A model generated the notes under the pieces. The model was not told where the DNA came from and did not search any database. It saw only the letters and a list, made by a program, of their open reading frames with translations. The translations under genes were made by a program, and so were the position numbers. A stretch of 64,000 nt of DNA from Spirochaetales bacterium (GTDB lineage: Bacteria; Spirochaetota; Spirochaetia; Treponematales; Treponemataceae), in the NCBI GenBank assembly GCA_003246335.1, contig QKAR01000045.1:1-64000 (forward strand). The letters are read 5' to 3'. Below, in pieces: positions 56,578 through 64,000 of the stretch (the first letter of the stretch is position 1; every line of letters starts with the position of its first letter).

Positions 56578-56614
56578 TCCGGTTAACCGGATCTCAATAA
56601 TTTATCGTATTATA
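56578..56614 (-). promoter_or_regulatory. Promoter and leader palindrome of the RRM gene
   Basis: On the minus strand TATAAT (56609-56614) has no clear -35. Downstream, in the leader, is the perfect 14-bp palindrome TCCGGTTAACCGGA (56578-56591), 14 nt before the start codon. It could be a binding site or an mRNA hairpin controlling translation. Confidence 0.5.
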
Positions 56615-56646
56615 GCATTACTGGCCCGAAATGAACCAGCCCCGCC

Positions 56647-57306
56647 TCAATGATACTGCAATTTATTCGCGAGTTGGATGATTTCAAAACGGTCCTTTAC
56701 TCCCAGTTTTGAGTAGATCGTGCTGATATTATTGCGGACCGTTTGCTCGGCGAGGCTGAGCCGATCGGAAATTTGGCGATTGTCGTAGCCCGTCGCGATG
56801 AGGCCGAATATCTCCTTTTCCCGGCCGGTCAGCGTCTCGAACCACTCGAATTGGCGGCGGCTCTCTTCGTATTTCGGGCTCGTTTGGTCGTACATTTGCT
56901 TAATGAGCTTCGAGGCGATTTGCGGGGACATTTGGACGATGCCGGATTTAAGCGCCCGAATGGCGGCGATGAGCTCCGTCGGCGAAATATCCTTGAGGAG
57001 ATAGCCAACCGCGCCGTGACCGAGCGCCTCTCGGACGTACTCATCCTCGTCATAGGTCGAGAGCATTATGATTTTTATGCCTTCGCTCGCCGCGCGGATG
57101 CGTTCCGTCGCCTGGACGCCATTCATGATCGGCATATGCACGTCCATAAGGATAATTTCGGGCGAAAGTTCCGCCGCCATCCGAACCGCCTCTTCCCCGT
57201 TGCGCGCGATGCCGACGACGACGATATCGTTTACGTATGTCTCGAGCGAGTTTTTGAGGCTTTCGACGAAAAGCGGCTGATCGTCTACTAATAGAATCCT
57301 AATCAT
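56647..57306 (-). CDS. NarL/FixJ-type response regulator
   Basis: 219 residues. The receiver domain (residues 1-120) has LLVDDQPLF, phosphorylation Asp55 in LMDVHMPIMNG and YLLKDISPTELI. The LuxR helix-turn-helix (about 155-215) reads LTGREKEIFGLIATGYDNRQ and continues ISDRLSLAEQTVRNNISTIY. It overlaps the histidine kinase stop by 8 bp, so the two form one system. It may control the divergent sugar ABC and beta-galactosidase genes. Confidence 0.94.
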   Translation of the reverse strand: MIRILLVDDQPLFVESLKNSLETYVNDIVVVGIARNGEEAVRMAAELSPEIILMDVHMPIMNGVQATERIRAASEGIKIIMLSTYDEDEYVREALGHGAVGYLLKDISPTELIAAIRALKSGIVQMSPQIASKLIKQMYDQTSPKYEESRRQFEWFETLTGREKEIFGLIATGYDNRQISDRLSLAEQTVRNNISTIYSKLGVKDRFEIIQLANKLQYH

Positions 57307-58582
57307 GATTTCTCCCCGTGGAGTAGGGTATTCGCACCGAAAGGCGGAAGCCGCCTTCCTCGGCGTTCGAGGCGACCACGACGCCGCCGAGCTGGCTGAT
57401 GCGCTCTTCCATGCCCGCGAGCCCGATGCCCTTCGTGAGCTTTTTCGCGCCTGAGCCGTTATCGAGGACGCTCATATGGAAGAAACCGTCGCGAATGCTG
57501 AAATCGATCGCGATTTTCGTGGCGCGCCCGTGGCGAAGCGCGTTCGTCAGCGCCTCCTGGACCGTGCGGTACACGACGCGGTCGATTTCATCCCCGAACG
57601 TCGCCGGCATGTTTCCCGCCTCGATTTTCACCTCGACGCCGGTGGTATCCTCGAAAATTTTCTTTATCTTATAAATCGCGCGCAGTCCCGTTTCCCTTCG
57701 GTCGTCGATGGTCCTGAGAGCCCGAAGCGCCTTTCGCGTTTCCTGGAGCCCTTCCTGCGCCTGAACGCGGGCGGTGAGGCAAATCTCGCTCGACTTCTCG
57801 GGGCTTTGACAGCCGGTAATGATGATAGCGTCCATGAGGGCGATTATGTTCGTGAAAATATAGCCCGATATATCGTGAATTTCACGCGAGATGCGAAACC
57901 TCTCTTTTTTCGTCGCGACCTCGTCGACCGTCCGCGCGTAATTTTGCAGCGTTTGGTTAAACTCGGTCAACTTCGTGATGGTGCCGTTAAGCTCCTCGAT
58001 GCGCCGCTTCGCGCGCTCGAGCCGTACGCTTAAGTTCTTAATCGCCGGCACGCCCGTCCCGACGACGAGCAGAATGACCGCGAAGGGAAACAGCGTTCGC
58101 GGCGACGGTCCCTCCACGCCAGGGTTGAGCGTGTTTTCCCCCAAGAATGAGTGAAGCGTCTGCGCCGCCGTGAAAACCGCGGCGAGCGCGACGCACGCGC
58201 AAATGTTGATCGGCCACCGAACCCGCGCGGCGAAGCTCGCGAGAAAGGCGGCGTACATCCATGCGCGAATGGTCAGATAATCGCCGATGGAATAGTCGAG
58301 CAGAACCATCGAGGACGTTGCCAGGGCGAAGAGGAGCAGCGAGCTGATCACGTTTCGCGAATACACGAAAAGGATCGTCGACGCCGTCGCGCAGCCGAAA
58401 AAAAGGTAAAAGGTATAATAGAAGTCCGGCGAGAAGCGAAAGGAGCCGCCCGGAAAAAAAGGGTAGATGCCGTACGTGAACCCGAAGGACACGAAACTCG
58501 CGAGCAGGAAAAAAAAAGAAAGCAGCACGATTTCTATGCGAAAGAGCAACGGGACATCACTTCGGGCGCGACCGTGTAGCAT
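57299..58582 (-). CDS. NarX/DesK-type sensor histidine kinase
   Basis: 427 residues from ATG 58582. About six to seven membrane helices (residues 10-215) are followed by a short coiled segment, the HisKA_3 H-box RFRISREIHDISGYIFTNII (phospho-His in REIHD) and the ATP-binding domain with QEALTNALRHG and GIGLAGMEERISQLGG. The track's start at 58915 would run into the divergent sugar operon. TATCCT (58589-58594) ends 6 nt upstream of ATG 58582 and no Shine-Dalgarno sequence is seen, suggesting leaderless translation. It phosphorylates the overlapping NarL-type regulator. Confidence 0.9.
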   Translation of the reverse strand: MLHGRARSDVPLLFRIEIVLLSFFFLLASFVSFGFTYGIYPFFPGGSFRFSPDFYYTFYLFFGCATASTILFVYSRNVISSLLLFALATSSMVLLDYSIGDYLTIRAWMYAAFLASFAARVRWPINICACVALAAVFTAAQTLHSFLGENTLNPGVEGPSPRTLFPFAVILLVVGTGVPAIKNLSVRLERAKRRIEELNGTITKLTEFNQTLQNYARTVDEVATKKERFRISREIHDISGYIFTNIIALMDAIIITGCQSPEKSSEICLTARVQAQEGLQETRKALRALRTIDDRRETGLRAIYKIKKIFEDTTGVEVKIEAGNMPATFGDEIDRVVYRTVQEALTNALRHGRATKIAIDFSIRDGFFHMSVLDNGSGAKKLTKGIGLAGMEERISQLGGVVVASNAEEGGFRLSVRIPYSTGRNHD

Positions 58583-58599
58583 ACGAGTAGGATACCCCA

Positions 58600-58772
58600 T
58601 TTTTCGCGATCGCGCCAGGACGGCTTTTGCGGGAAAGGAGTACAAAAGTACCGGGTACCGGCGCGCAATACGGTATTTTTGTCTCTTTCGCGGCGAGAAA
58701 AGCGGCCGTATCATAACATAATCGACGGCCCGGCTTTGGGTCGTCGACGAGAAGTTTTTTAAGGAGGAAAAT
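58600..58772. promoter_or_regulatory. Divergent control region of kinase and sugar operon
   Basis: Contains dyads such as GGTACCGG, AGTACCGGGTACC and ATACGGTAT in a 40-bp stretch at about 58640-58680. A TATCAT/CATAAT region (58709-58722) and AAGGAGG before ATG 58773 follow. These dyads are candidate sites for the neighbouring response regulator. No confident -35 is visible. Confidence 0.35.
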
Positions 58773-60065
58773 ATGAATAAATTGGTAGGAGCGATCGCGG
58801 CACTCGCTATTCTCGCGTCGTTAACGTCGTGCGCGAAGAAAACCGAGGCAGCCGCAACGGATCCGAATGCGCCGGTTACCATAACCGTTTGGTGCTGGGA
58901 CCCGAACTTTAACATTTACTCGATGAACGAGGCGGCGAAAATTTACAAGACGGCTCGCCCCAATGTCACCGTCAACGTCGTGGAAACGCCTTGGAACGAC
59001 TTACAGCAAAAATTGATCACCGCGCTGTCCGCGGATTCCACCGATTCCCTGCCCGACATCATCCTGATGCAGGATAACGCCGCGCAGAAAAATATCCTGA
59101 CCTATCCCGACGCGTTTTACGACTTGACCGGCAAGGTCGATCTTTCAAAGTTCGCCCAGTTCAAGGTAGACGTGTCGACGGTCAACGGGAAAAATTACGG
59201 CGTTCCGTTCGACAACGGCGCTACCGCTACCTTCCTCCGCACCGATTATATCGAGAAGGCCGGCCTGAAGCCGTCCGACTTCCAGGACATCACCTGGGAT
59301 AAATTCATCGAGCTCGGGAAAATCGTGAAGGCGAAAACCGGCGTGACGATGCTTTCTTGCGTCGCGAACGAGCCCGACCTCATCATGATCATGCTCCAGA
59401 GCTCCGGTTCGTGGATGTTCGACGCCTCCGGCAAAGTAACGATCGCCAATAACGCGGCCCTCAAGGAATGCGTGAAAACGTACAAAGCGTTGCTCGACGC
59501 GGGAATCATGAAACTTACGACCGACTGGAACGAATATACCTCGACCCTGACGAGCGGCACGATCGCCTCCACGGTCAACGGCGTTTGGATCATCGGCACG
59601 ATCACCGGCGCGAAAGACCAAGAGGGTAAATGGGCGGTCATGAACACGCCGCGCCTCGGCGCGGTCTCCTCGTCCGTGAACGCCTCGAGCTGCGGCGGTT
59701 CCGGGTGGATGGTTCTCGCGAGCTCCAAGCATCCCGACGTGGCCGCGGACTTCCTCGCGAAGACCTTCGCCGGCAGCGTCGACCTCTATCAGACGATTCT
59801 CCCGACGGCCGGCGCGATTTCGACGTGGTCGCCCGCGGCGTCCGGCGCGGTGTACACCGAGCCGCAAGCCTTCTTCGGCGGCCAGAAAATTTACTCGGAC
59901 ATCATCTCCTATTCCGAGAAAGTCCCCAAGGTCAAATACGGCGTGTATAATTACGAGGCGCGCGACGCGATAGCGACCGCGATCCAGGAGTACATGAAGG
60001 GCGGCGATCTCGATAAGTCTCTTGAGACCGCGCAGAAAACCGTCGAGTTCCTGATCGGAGAGTAA
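58773..60065 (+). CDS. Carbohydrate ABC transporter binding lipoprotein (family 1)
   Basis: 430 residues. The lipoprotein signal is LVGAIAALAILASLTSCAKK with Cys about residue 20. The mature protein begins VTITVWCWDPNFNIYSMNEA, the typical start of family-1 sugar-binding proteins, with PDIILMQDNAAQKNI and later GGSGWMVLASSKHPDVAADF. It delivers an oligosaccharide or galactoside to the two permeases that follow. A hairpin after the gene likely keeps this part of the message abundant. No ATPase gene is in the operon, so it may share a MsmK-like ATPase encoded elsewhere. Confidence 0.93.
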   Translation: MNKLVGAIAALAILASLTSCAKKTEAAATDPNAPVTITVWCWDPNFNIYSMNEAAKIYKTARPNVTVNVVETPWNDLQQKLITALSADSTDSLPDIILMQDNAAQKNILTYPDAFYDLTGKVDLSKFAQFKVDVSTVNGKNYGVPFDNGATATFLRTDYIEKAGLKPSDFQDITWDKFIELGKIVKAKTGVTMLSCVANEPDLIMIMLQSSGSWMFDASGKVTIANNAALKECVKTYKALLDAGIMKLTTDWNEYTSTLTSGTIASTVNGVWIIGTITGAKDQEGKWAVMNTPRLGAVSSSVNASSCGGSGWMVLASSKHPDVAADFLAKTFAGSVDLYQTILPTAGAISTWSPAASGAVYTEPQAFFGGQKIYSDIISYSEKVPKVKYGVYNYEARDAIATAIQEYMKGGDLDKSLETAQKTVEFLIGE

Positions 60066-60097
60066 TCGGCTCGCGGGACGGCAAGCCGCCCCGCATC

Positions 60098-60119
60098 GGG
60101 CCCGGGATAGCCCGGGCCC
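60098..60119 (+). other. Intercistronic hairpin after the sugar-binding-protein gene
   Basis: GGGCCCGGG pairs with CCCGGGCCC around ATAG, a very stable 9-bp GC stem without a T run. Like the one at 14553 it probably protects upstream mRNA rather than terminating. Confidence 0.55.
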
Positions 60120-60139
60120 ATTTCCCGGAGGTATACACC

Positions 60140-61018
60140 ATGCAACGCTACAGCCTGACCAGGAAAATCAATCTATTCGGCTGGCTTTTCGTTTTGCCCG
60201 CCGCGGCCCTCATCATCGTGCTCAATTTTTACCCGATGGTTCAGGCGTTTCTCATGTCGCTTCAGTCCGGTTCCGGCCCGAACCTGAAATTTTCGGGCAT
60301 CAGCAATTACCGGCGGCTCTTCCAGGATCCGCTGTTTCTGAAGTCGGTAGCCCACGTGCTCACGTATCTAGTCTTTCAGGTGCCGATCATGCTGACCTTG
60401 GCGCTCATCCTCGCGTCGATCCTGAACGGCAAGGACCTGATGTTTAAGGGTTTGTTCAGGACGATCATCTTCCTTCCGTGCGCGACCGCCCTCGTGTCGT
60501 CCGCGATGATCTTTCGCTCGCTTTTCTCGATCGACGGTTTCGTGAACACGATACTCCTGAAGGTCGGGCTTTTCAGCGAGCCGTTCGCGTGGCTTTCGGA
60601 CCCCGTGTGGGCGAAGGTCGTCATCATTTTGGCGATAACCTGGCGTTGGACCGGTTACAATATGATTTTTTACCTCGCCGGCTTGCAGAATATCGATTAC
60701 GAGATTTACGAGGCGGCGCGGATCGACGGCGCGTCGTCGGTCTCGCAGTTCACGCGCATCACCCTGCCGCTCCTGAAGCCGGTCATCCTGCTGACGACAA
60801 TCATGTCAACGAACGGGACGCTGCAGCTTTTCGACGAGGTTCGAAATATCACGAACGGCGGGCCGGCGATGGAGACCCTGACGATATCGCAGTACATCTA
60901 CAATCTGTCGTTCGTGTATAATCCGCGGTTCGGCTACGCCTCGACGGTATCGTACGCGATCTTCATCATGGTCGCCATTCTCGCCTTCGCGCAAATGAAA
61001 ATCGGGGAGAAAAAATGA
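60140..61018 (+). CDS. Sugar ABC transporter permease, MalF/LacF type
   Basis: 292 residues with six membrane helices (first LFGWLFVLPAAALIIVLNFY). The EAA loop is EAARIDGASSVSQFTRITLP, which docks the ATPase. CGGAGG lies before ATG 60140. It pairs with the next permease, which overlaps it as ATGA. Confidence 0.94.
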   Translation: MQRYSLTRKINLFGWLFVLPAAALIIVLNFYPMVQAFLMSLQSGSGPNLKFSGISNYRRLFQDPLFLKSVAHVLTYLVFQVPIMLTLALILASILNGKDLMFKGLFRTIIFLPCATALVSSAMIFRSLFSIDGFVNTILLKVGLFSEPFAWLSDPVWAKVVIILAITWRWTGYNMIFYLAGLQNIDYEIYEAARIDGASSVSQFTRITLPLLKPVILLTTIMSTNGTLQLFDEVRNITNGGPAMETLTISQYIYNLSFVYNPRFGYASTVSYAIFIMVAILAFAQMKIGEKK

Positions 61019-61830
61019 AGCATAGATCGTTCCTGAAAAACTTCCTCAAATACGGGTTTCTTATCGTCTTCTCGTTCCTCTCGGTTTTCCCGTTTTATTG
61101 GATGGCGGTTTCCGCGACGAATTTGAGCGCCGAGGTTTCCGCGGGAAAGCTCTCGCCCGGCACGCACCTGATCGAGAACATCATGACGCTCACGAAGACG
61201 GTTCACCTCGGCCGGGCGTTTTGGAATTCCCTGCGGAACGCCGCGGTAGGTACTCTCGCGAGCATCGCCGTCTGCTCGATGGCCGGATACGGTTTCCAAA
61301 TTTACCGCGATAGGGGAAAGGACAACTTGATGAACCTCCTTTTGCTTTCCATGATGGTCCCGTTCGCGACGACGATGGTTCCGCTCTTTCGCATGTTCAG
61401 CGGCGCCCATCTTTTAAACTCGACTCTCGCGTTTATCTTGCCGTCGGTCTCCACGGCGTTTCTCATTTTTTTCTTTCGCCAGAATTCCCAGTCGTTCCCG
61501 ATCGAGGTCATACAGTCCGCCCGGGTGGACGGCGTTGGCGAGCTTGGGATATTCCTGAGGATTTACATGCCGATCATGGCGCCGACGTTCGCCGCGGCGG
61601 CCATCGTCACGTTCATGAATAACTGGAACAATTACCTGTGGCCGCTCATCGTCATGCAAAAGCAGACGAGCCAGACGATGCCTCTGTTGATCGCCGGGCT
61701 TATCGCCGGTTACACGACGAATTACGGTATCTTAATGCTCGCCGTCACGGTGTGCACGCTGCCGACGGTAATTCTTTTCTTTACCCAGCAGAAAAAATTC
61801 GTCGCCGGCGTTCTTGGCGCGGTGAAGTAA
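61015..61830 (+). CDS. Sugar ABC transporter permease, MalG/LacG type
   Basis: 271 residues with six membrane helices (YGFLIVFSFLSVFPFYWMAV first). The EAA loop is QSARVDGVGELGIFLRIYMP. ATG 61015 overlaps the preceding stop codon. It completes the channel and leads into the beta-galactosidase 12 bp downstream. Confidence 0.94.
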   Translation: MKHRSFLKNFLKYGFLIVFSFLSVFPFYWMAVSATNLSAEVSAGKLSPGTHLIENIMTLTKTVHLGRAFWNSLRNAAVGTLASIAVCSMAGYGFQIYRDRGKDNLMNLLLLSMMVPFATTMVPLFRMFSGAHLLNSTLAFILPSVSTAFLIFFFRQNSQSFPIEVIQSARVDGVGELGIFLRIYMPIMAPTFAAAAIVTFMNNWNNYLWPLIVMQKQTSQTMPLLIAGLIAGYTTNYGILMLAVTVCTLPTVILFFTQQKKFVAGVLGAVK

Positions 61831-61842
61831 GGAGCGCTGATC

Positions 61843-64000
61843 ATGCAAGAAGAAATTCTTCGATCGGCCTTTCGGCCGTGGAACTCGCCGGAGCACAGCG
61901 GATTTAACCGACTGCCGGCACATGGGCTTTTTTTCCCATTCCCCTCCGCGAAAGAGGCGCTCGCCGACGCCCTGGGTGGGCCCCGCCTGCGCGACCTTGC
62001 GCGGAACCCTTGGTACGCGAGCCTTGACGGTACTTGGGATTTTCATTATTTCGATTCCCCGGAGAAGGTCTCTCACGAACTGCTCGGGCCCACCGTCACG
62101 AAATCGGGCTTCCCTATTTTAGTACCGGGCTCGTGGACGGTTCAGGGCTGGGACAAGCCGCATTACACGAACGTGGTGATGCCGTTCGCGAACGACGCGC
62201 CCTCGGCTCCGGAAGAGAACCCGACGGGCGTGTATCGCAGGACTTTTACGGTCGGGAAAAAATGGATCGATCGCCGCACCGTTTTGCGCGTCGGGAGCGC
62301 GGAAAGCTACCTTGAGGCATACGTGAATGGGGTTCTCGTCGGCTCGTCCAAGGACACGCGGCTCCCCGCTGAATTCGACGTCACCGACCACGTGCGGGAA
62401 GGGGAGAATTCCCTCGCGCTTATGGTCGTCCGCTATTCTGACGCGAGCTACATAGAGGACCAGGATCAGTGGTGGTTCGGCGGCATCCATCGGAGCGTGT
62501 GCCTCTACAGCACGTCGCGCGCGTATCTTTGCGACGCCGAGGTGCGCCCGTCCGCCACCGACGATTTTTCCTCGGGCGAGATCGTCGCCCGCGTCGCCGT
62601 CGGCTTCGGCTCGGGAACGACCGGCCTCGAGGAAACGAAAGTCCTCGTCACCGCGTACGATCCCGACGGACAGGCGATCGGAACCGCCGAAGCGACCATC
62701 GATCCGGTATATCAGCGAAGCCGACGCGAAGCCTTCCTCGCGATTCCGGTGAAATTCCCGAAGCCGTGGAGCTCGGAGAAACCGACCCTCTACGCGGTTA
62801 CGCTCTCGCTCGTTTCGTCCGACGGTGCGGAGCTGGACCACCGCGCGTTACGGATCGGCTTTCGCTCGGTGAAAATTTCCCGCCGCCGACTCCTTATCAA
62901 CGGCAAGCGCGTTTTCCTCAAGGGCGTGAATCGTCACGAGCATGATGAGCGCATGGCGAAAACCCTCACGACGGAGGGAATGGTCGAGGATATTCTCCTC
63001 ATGAAGCGCCATAACTTTAACGCCGTCCGCGCGAGCCATTACCCGAACGACGAGCGGTGGTACGAGCTGTGCGACGAGTTCGGGCTTTACGTCTGGGACG
63101 AGGCGAACATCGAGAACCACGCCTATTACGACCATATGTCGCGCAGCCAGCGCTGGGCGTCGGCGTACATTGAGCGTGTCCAACGCATGGTGTATCGCGA
63201 CAAAAACCACGCCTCCATCATCGCGTGGTCGCTCGGGAACGAGTCCGGGTACGGCGAGAACCACGACATGCTCACCGCGTGGGTCCACCGCTTCGATCCG
63301 ACGCGACCCGTCCACTACGAGGGCGGTTCCCGCGCGGAATGGGGTCAGCCATGGCATTCGCTCGAAAGCCTGAGGCGCGGCAAGTCCGTGACGGACATAG
63401 TGAGCGCGATGTACCCGCCAATAGAGTTGATGAAGCGTTGGGACGTCGAGGTCGACGCGGCGGACGACGAGCGGCCGTTTATCATGTGCGAGTTCAGTCA
63501 CGCAATGGGAAACTCCAACGGAAGCCTCGCGGATTATTGGGAAGCGATCGAGTCGTCGCGCGGCATGCAGGGCGGTTTCATTTGGGATTGGGTCGATCAG
63601 GGCATATTGGTCGATCGCGACGGAAAGCCCGTCGGCCCGCGAATTTCTTCCGCGGCGTCGGGACCCGCAGGCGCGCCTCCCGCGCTTCAAAGCCCGGCGT
63701 GGCGCTACGGCGGAGACTTTGGGGATCGTCCGTGCGATTACGACTTTTGCCTGAATGGAATAGTTTTTCCCGACCGAAAGCCGAAGCCCGCCATGGCCGA
63801 GTGCTTTAAGGTGTTTCAGCCGATTCGAATTCGCTCCGCGCATCCCGGCTCCGGCCGGTTCACCTTCGAGAATCGCCAGGACTTTTCCGATTCCTCGAAT
63901 TTAGTTCTGTCGTGGCGCGTCGTCCGCGACGAAGTGGGTGAATCCGTTCCCGTTGAGGACCTGCGCGCGCTTTTCGGAACCGTCGATCTCCCTTCCGTCG
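61843..64000 (+). CDS. lacZ: Beta-galactosidase, GH2 (LacZ type), truncated by window edge
   Basis: Not in the ORF track because it has no stop in the window. From ATG 61843, with AAGGAG upstream, the frame is open for 719 codons to base 64000. Order: sugar-binding domain (NPWYASLDGTWDFHYFD, YTNVVMPFANDAPSAPEENP, TGVYRRTF), immunoglobulin-like domain, then the TIM barrel. The barrel has RLLINGKRVFLKGVNRHEHD, the acid/base Glu in WSLGNESGYGENHD and the nucleophile Glu in FIMCEFSHAMGNSNGSL. LacZ proteins are about 1000 residues, so roughly 300 are missing. It should hydrolyse galactosides brought in by the upstream importer. Confidence 0.95.
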   Translation, partial: MQEEILRSAFRPWNSPEHSGFNRLPAHGLFFPFPSAKEALADALGGPRLRDLARNPWYASLDGTWDFHYFDSPEKVSHELLGPTVTKSGFPILVPGSWTVQGWDKPHYTNVVMPFANDAPSAPEENPTGVYRRTFTVGKKWIDRRTVLRVGSAESYLEAYVNGVLVGSSKDTRLPAEFDVTDHVREGENSLALMVVRYSDASYIEDQDQWWFGGIHRSVCLYSTSRAYLCDAEVRPSATDDFSSGEIVARVAVGFGSGTTGLEETKVLVTAYDPDGQAIGTAEATIDPVYQRSRREAFLAIPVKFPKPWSSEKPTLYAVTLSLVSSDGAELDHRALRIGFRSVKISRRRLLINGKRVFLKGVNRHEHDERMAKTLTTEGMVEDILLMKRHNFNAVRASHYPNDERWYELCDEFGLYVWDEANIENHAYYDHMSRSQRWASAYIERVQRMVYRDKNHASIIAWSLGNESGYGENHDMLTAWVHRFDPTRPVHYEGGSRAEWGQPWHSLESLRRGKSVTDIVSAMYPPIELMKRWDVEVDAADDERPFIMCEFSHAMGNSNGSLADYWEAIESSRGMQGGFIWDWVDQGILVDRDGKPVGPRISSAASGPAGAPPALQSPAWRYGGDFGDRPCDYDFCLNGIVFPDRKPKPAMAECFKVFQPIRIRSAHPGSGRFTFENRQDFSDSSNLVLSWRVVRDEVGESVPVEDLRALFGTVDLPSV

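Noticed and set aside
58583-58915. N-terminal extension of the sensor kinase in the ORF track
   Set aside because: It would overlap the start of the divergent sugar-binding-protein gene. A promoter-like hexamer points to ATG 58582.

Overview
The window is GC-rich, densely packed bacterial chromosome with almost every stretch coding. It has one tRNA and shows no rRNA, CRISPR array, insertion sequence, integrase or phage gene. The best guess at the host is a fermentative, anaerobic, host- or plant-matter-associated spirochaete (Treponema/Spirochaetales-like). This is inferred from the gene set: relaxed lipoprotein boxes, type III glutamine synthetase, Na+-pumping oxaloacetate decarboxylase, indolepyruvate:ferredoxin oxidoreductase, a rubrerythrin-like protein, two large chemoreceptors and many sugar/amino-acid ABC genes. 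There is no taxonomic marker gene, so the assignment is tentative.

Layout: (1) 1-9.3 kb: a divergent MarR-family regulator cut by the left edge with a 40-bp perfect palindrome over its start, a MATE efflux pump, an ArsR regulator/nitroreductase pair around a 15-bp-arm inverted repeat, enolase, a UPF0158-GNAT fusion, a DbpA-type RNA-binding protein, a membrane protein, and a cluster of metallo-beta-lactamase hydrolase, lipoprotein and phosphodiesterase. (2) 9.3-19.8 kb: a divergent sugar locus. Leftward are split transketolase halves, an FGGY kinase and a DeoR regulator. Rightward are an RbsB-type binding protein, a FucU-type mutarotase, a DUF2291 lipoprotein, RbsA, RbsC and a fucose-isomerase-like enzyme. 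Together they describe import, isomerisation, phosphorylation and transketolase cleavage of a sugar, perhaps a pentose or branched pentose. rbsC is broken by a 5-bp tandem duplication. (3) 20-25.5 kb: a chemoreceptor, a polar amino-acid ABC ATPase and permease, and a transglutaminase-like exported protein. (4) 25.7-34 kb: glutamate synthase gltBD and a Cache-domain chemoreceptor. (5) 34-40.6 kb: iorA-iorB-paaK (2-oxoacid to acyl-CoA chemistry for aromatic compounds), a DMT exporter, an orphan amino-acid binding lipoprotein and a YkgJ-like cysteine-cluster protein. (6) 40.8-49.4 kb: oadG-oadA-oadB, with two biotinyl domains in OadA, a GH18-like lipoprotein, glnN, and a membrane-bound 7TM-PAS-LuxR regulator. 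(7) 49.5-58.6 kb: metal-responsive ArsR with P-type ATPase, tRNA-Leu, a ferritin-like protein, a leftward cluster (UPF0340, Cys-rich protein, TrmO, DUF2974), a response regulator with HD-GYP domain, an RRM protein, and a NarL-type two-component system. (8) 58.8-64 kb: a carbohydrate ABC importer followed by a GH2 beta-galactosidase that runs off the right edge.

Two features recur. First, about nine genes have a -10-like hexamer only 6-10 nt before the start codon and mostly no Shine-Dalgarno sequence, which suggests leaderless transcripts. The clearest case is arsR at 49516, with TTGACA, 17 bp, TATATT, then ATG 7 nt later. Second, convergent neighbours are so tight that the terminator of one gene lies inside the coding end of the next. 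All functional names are read from motifs and overall resemblance without database searches.
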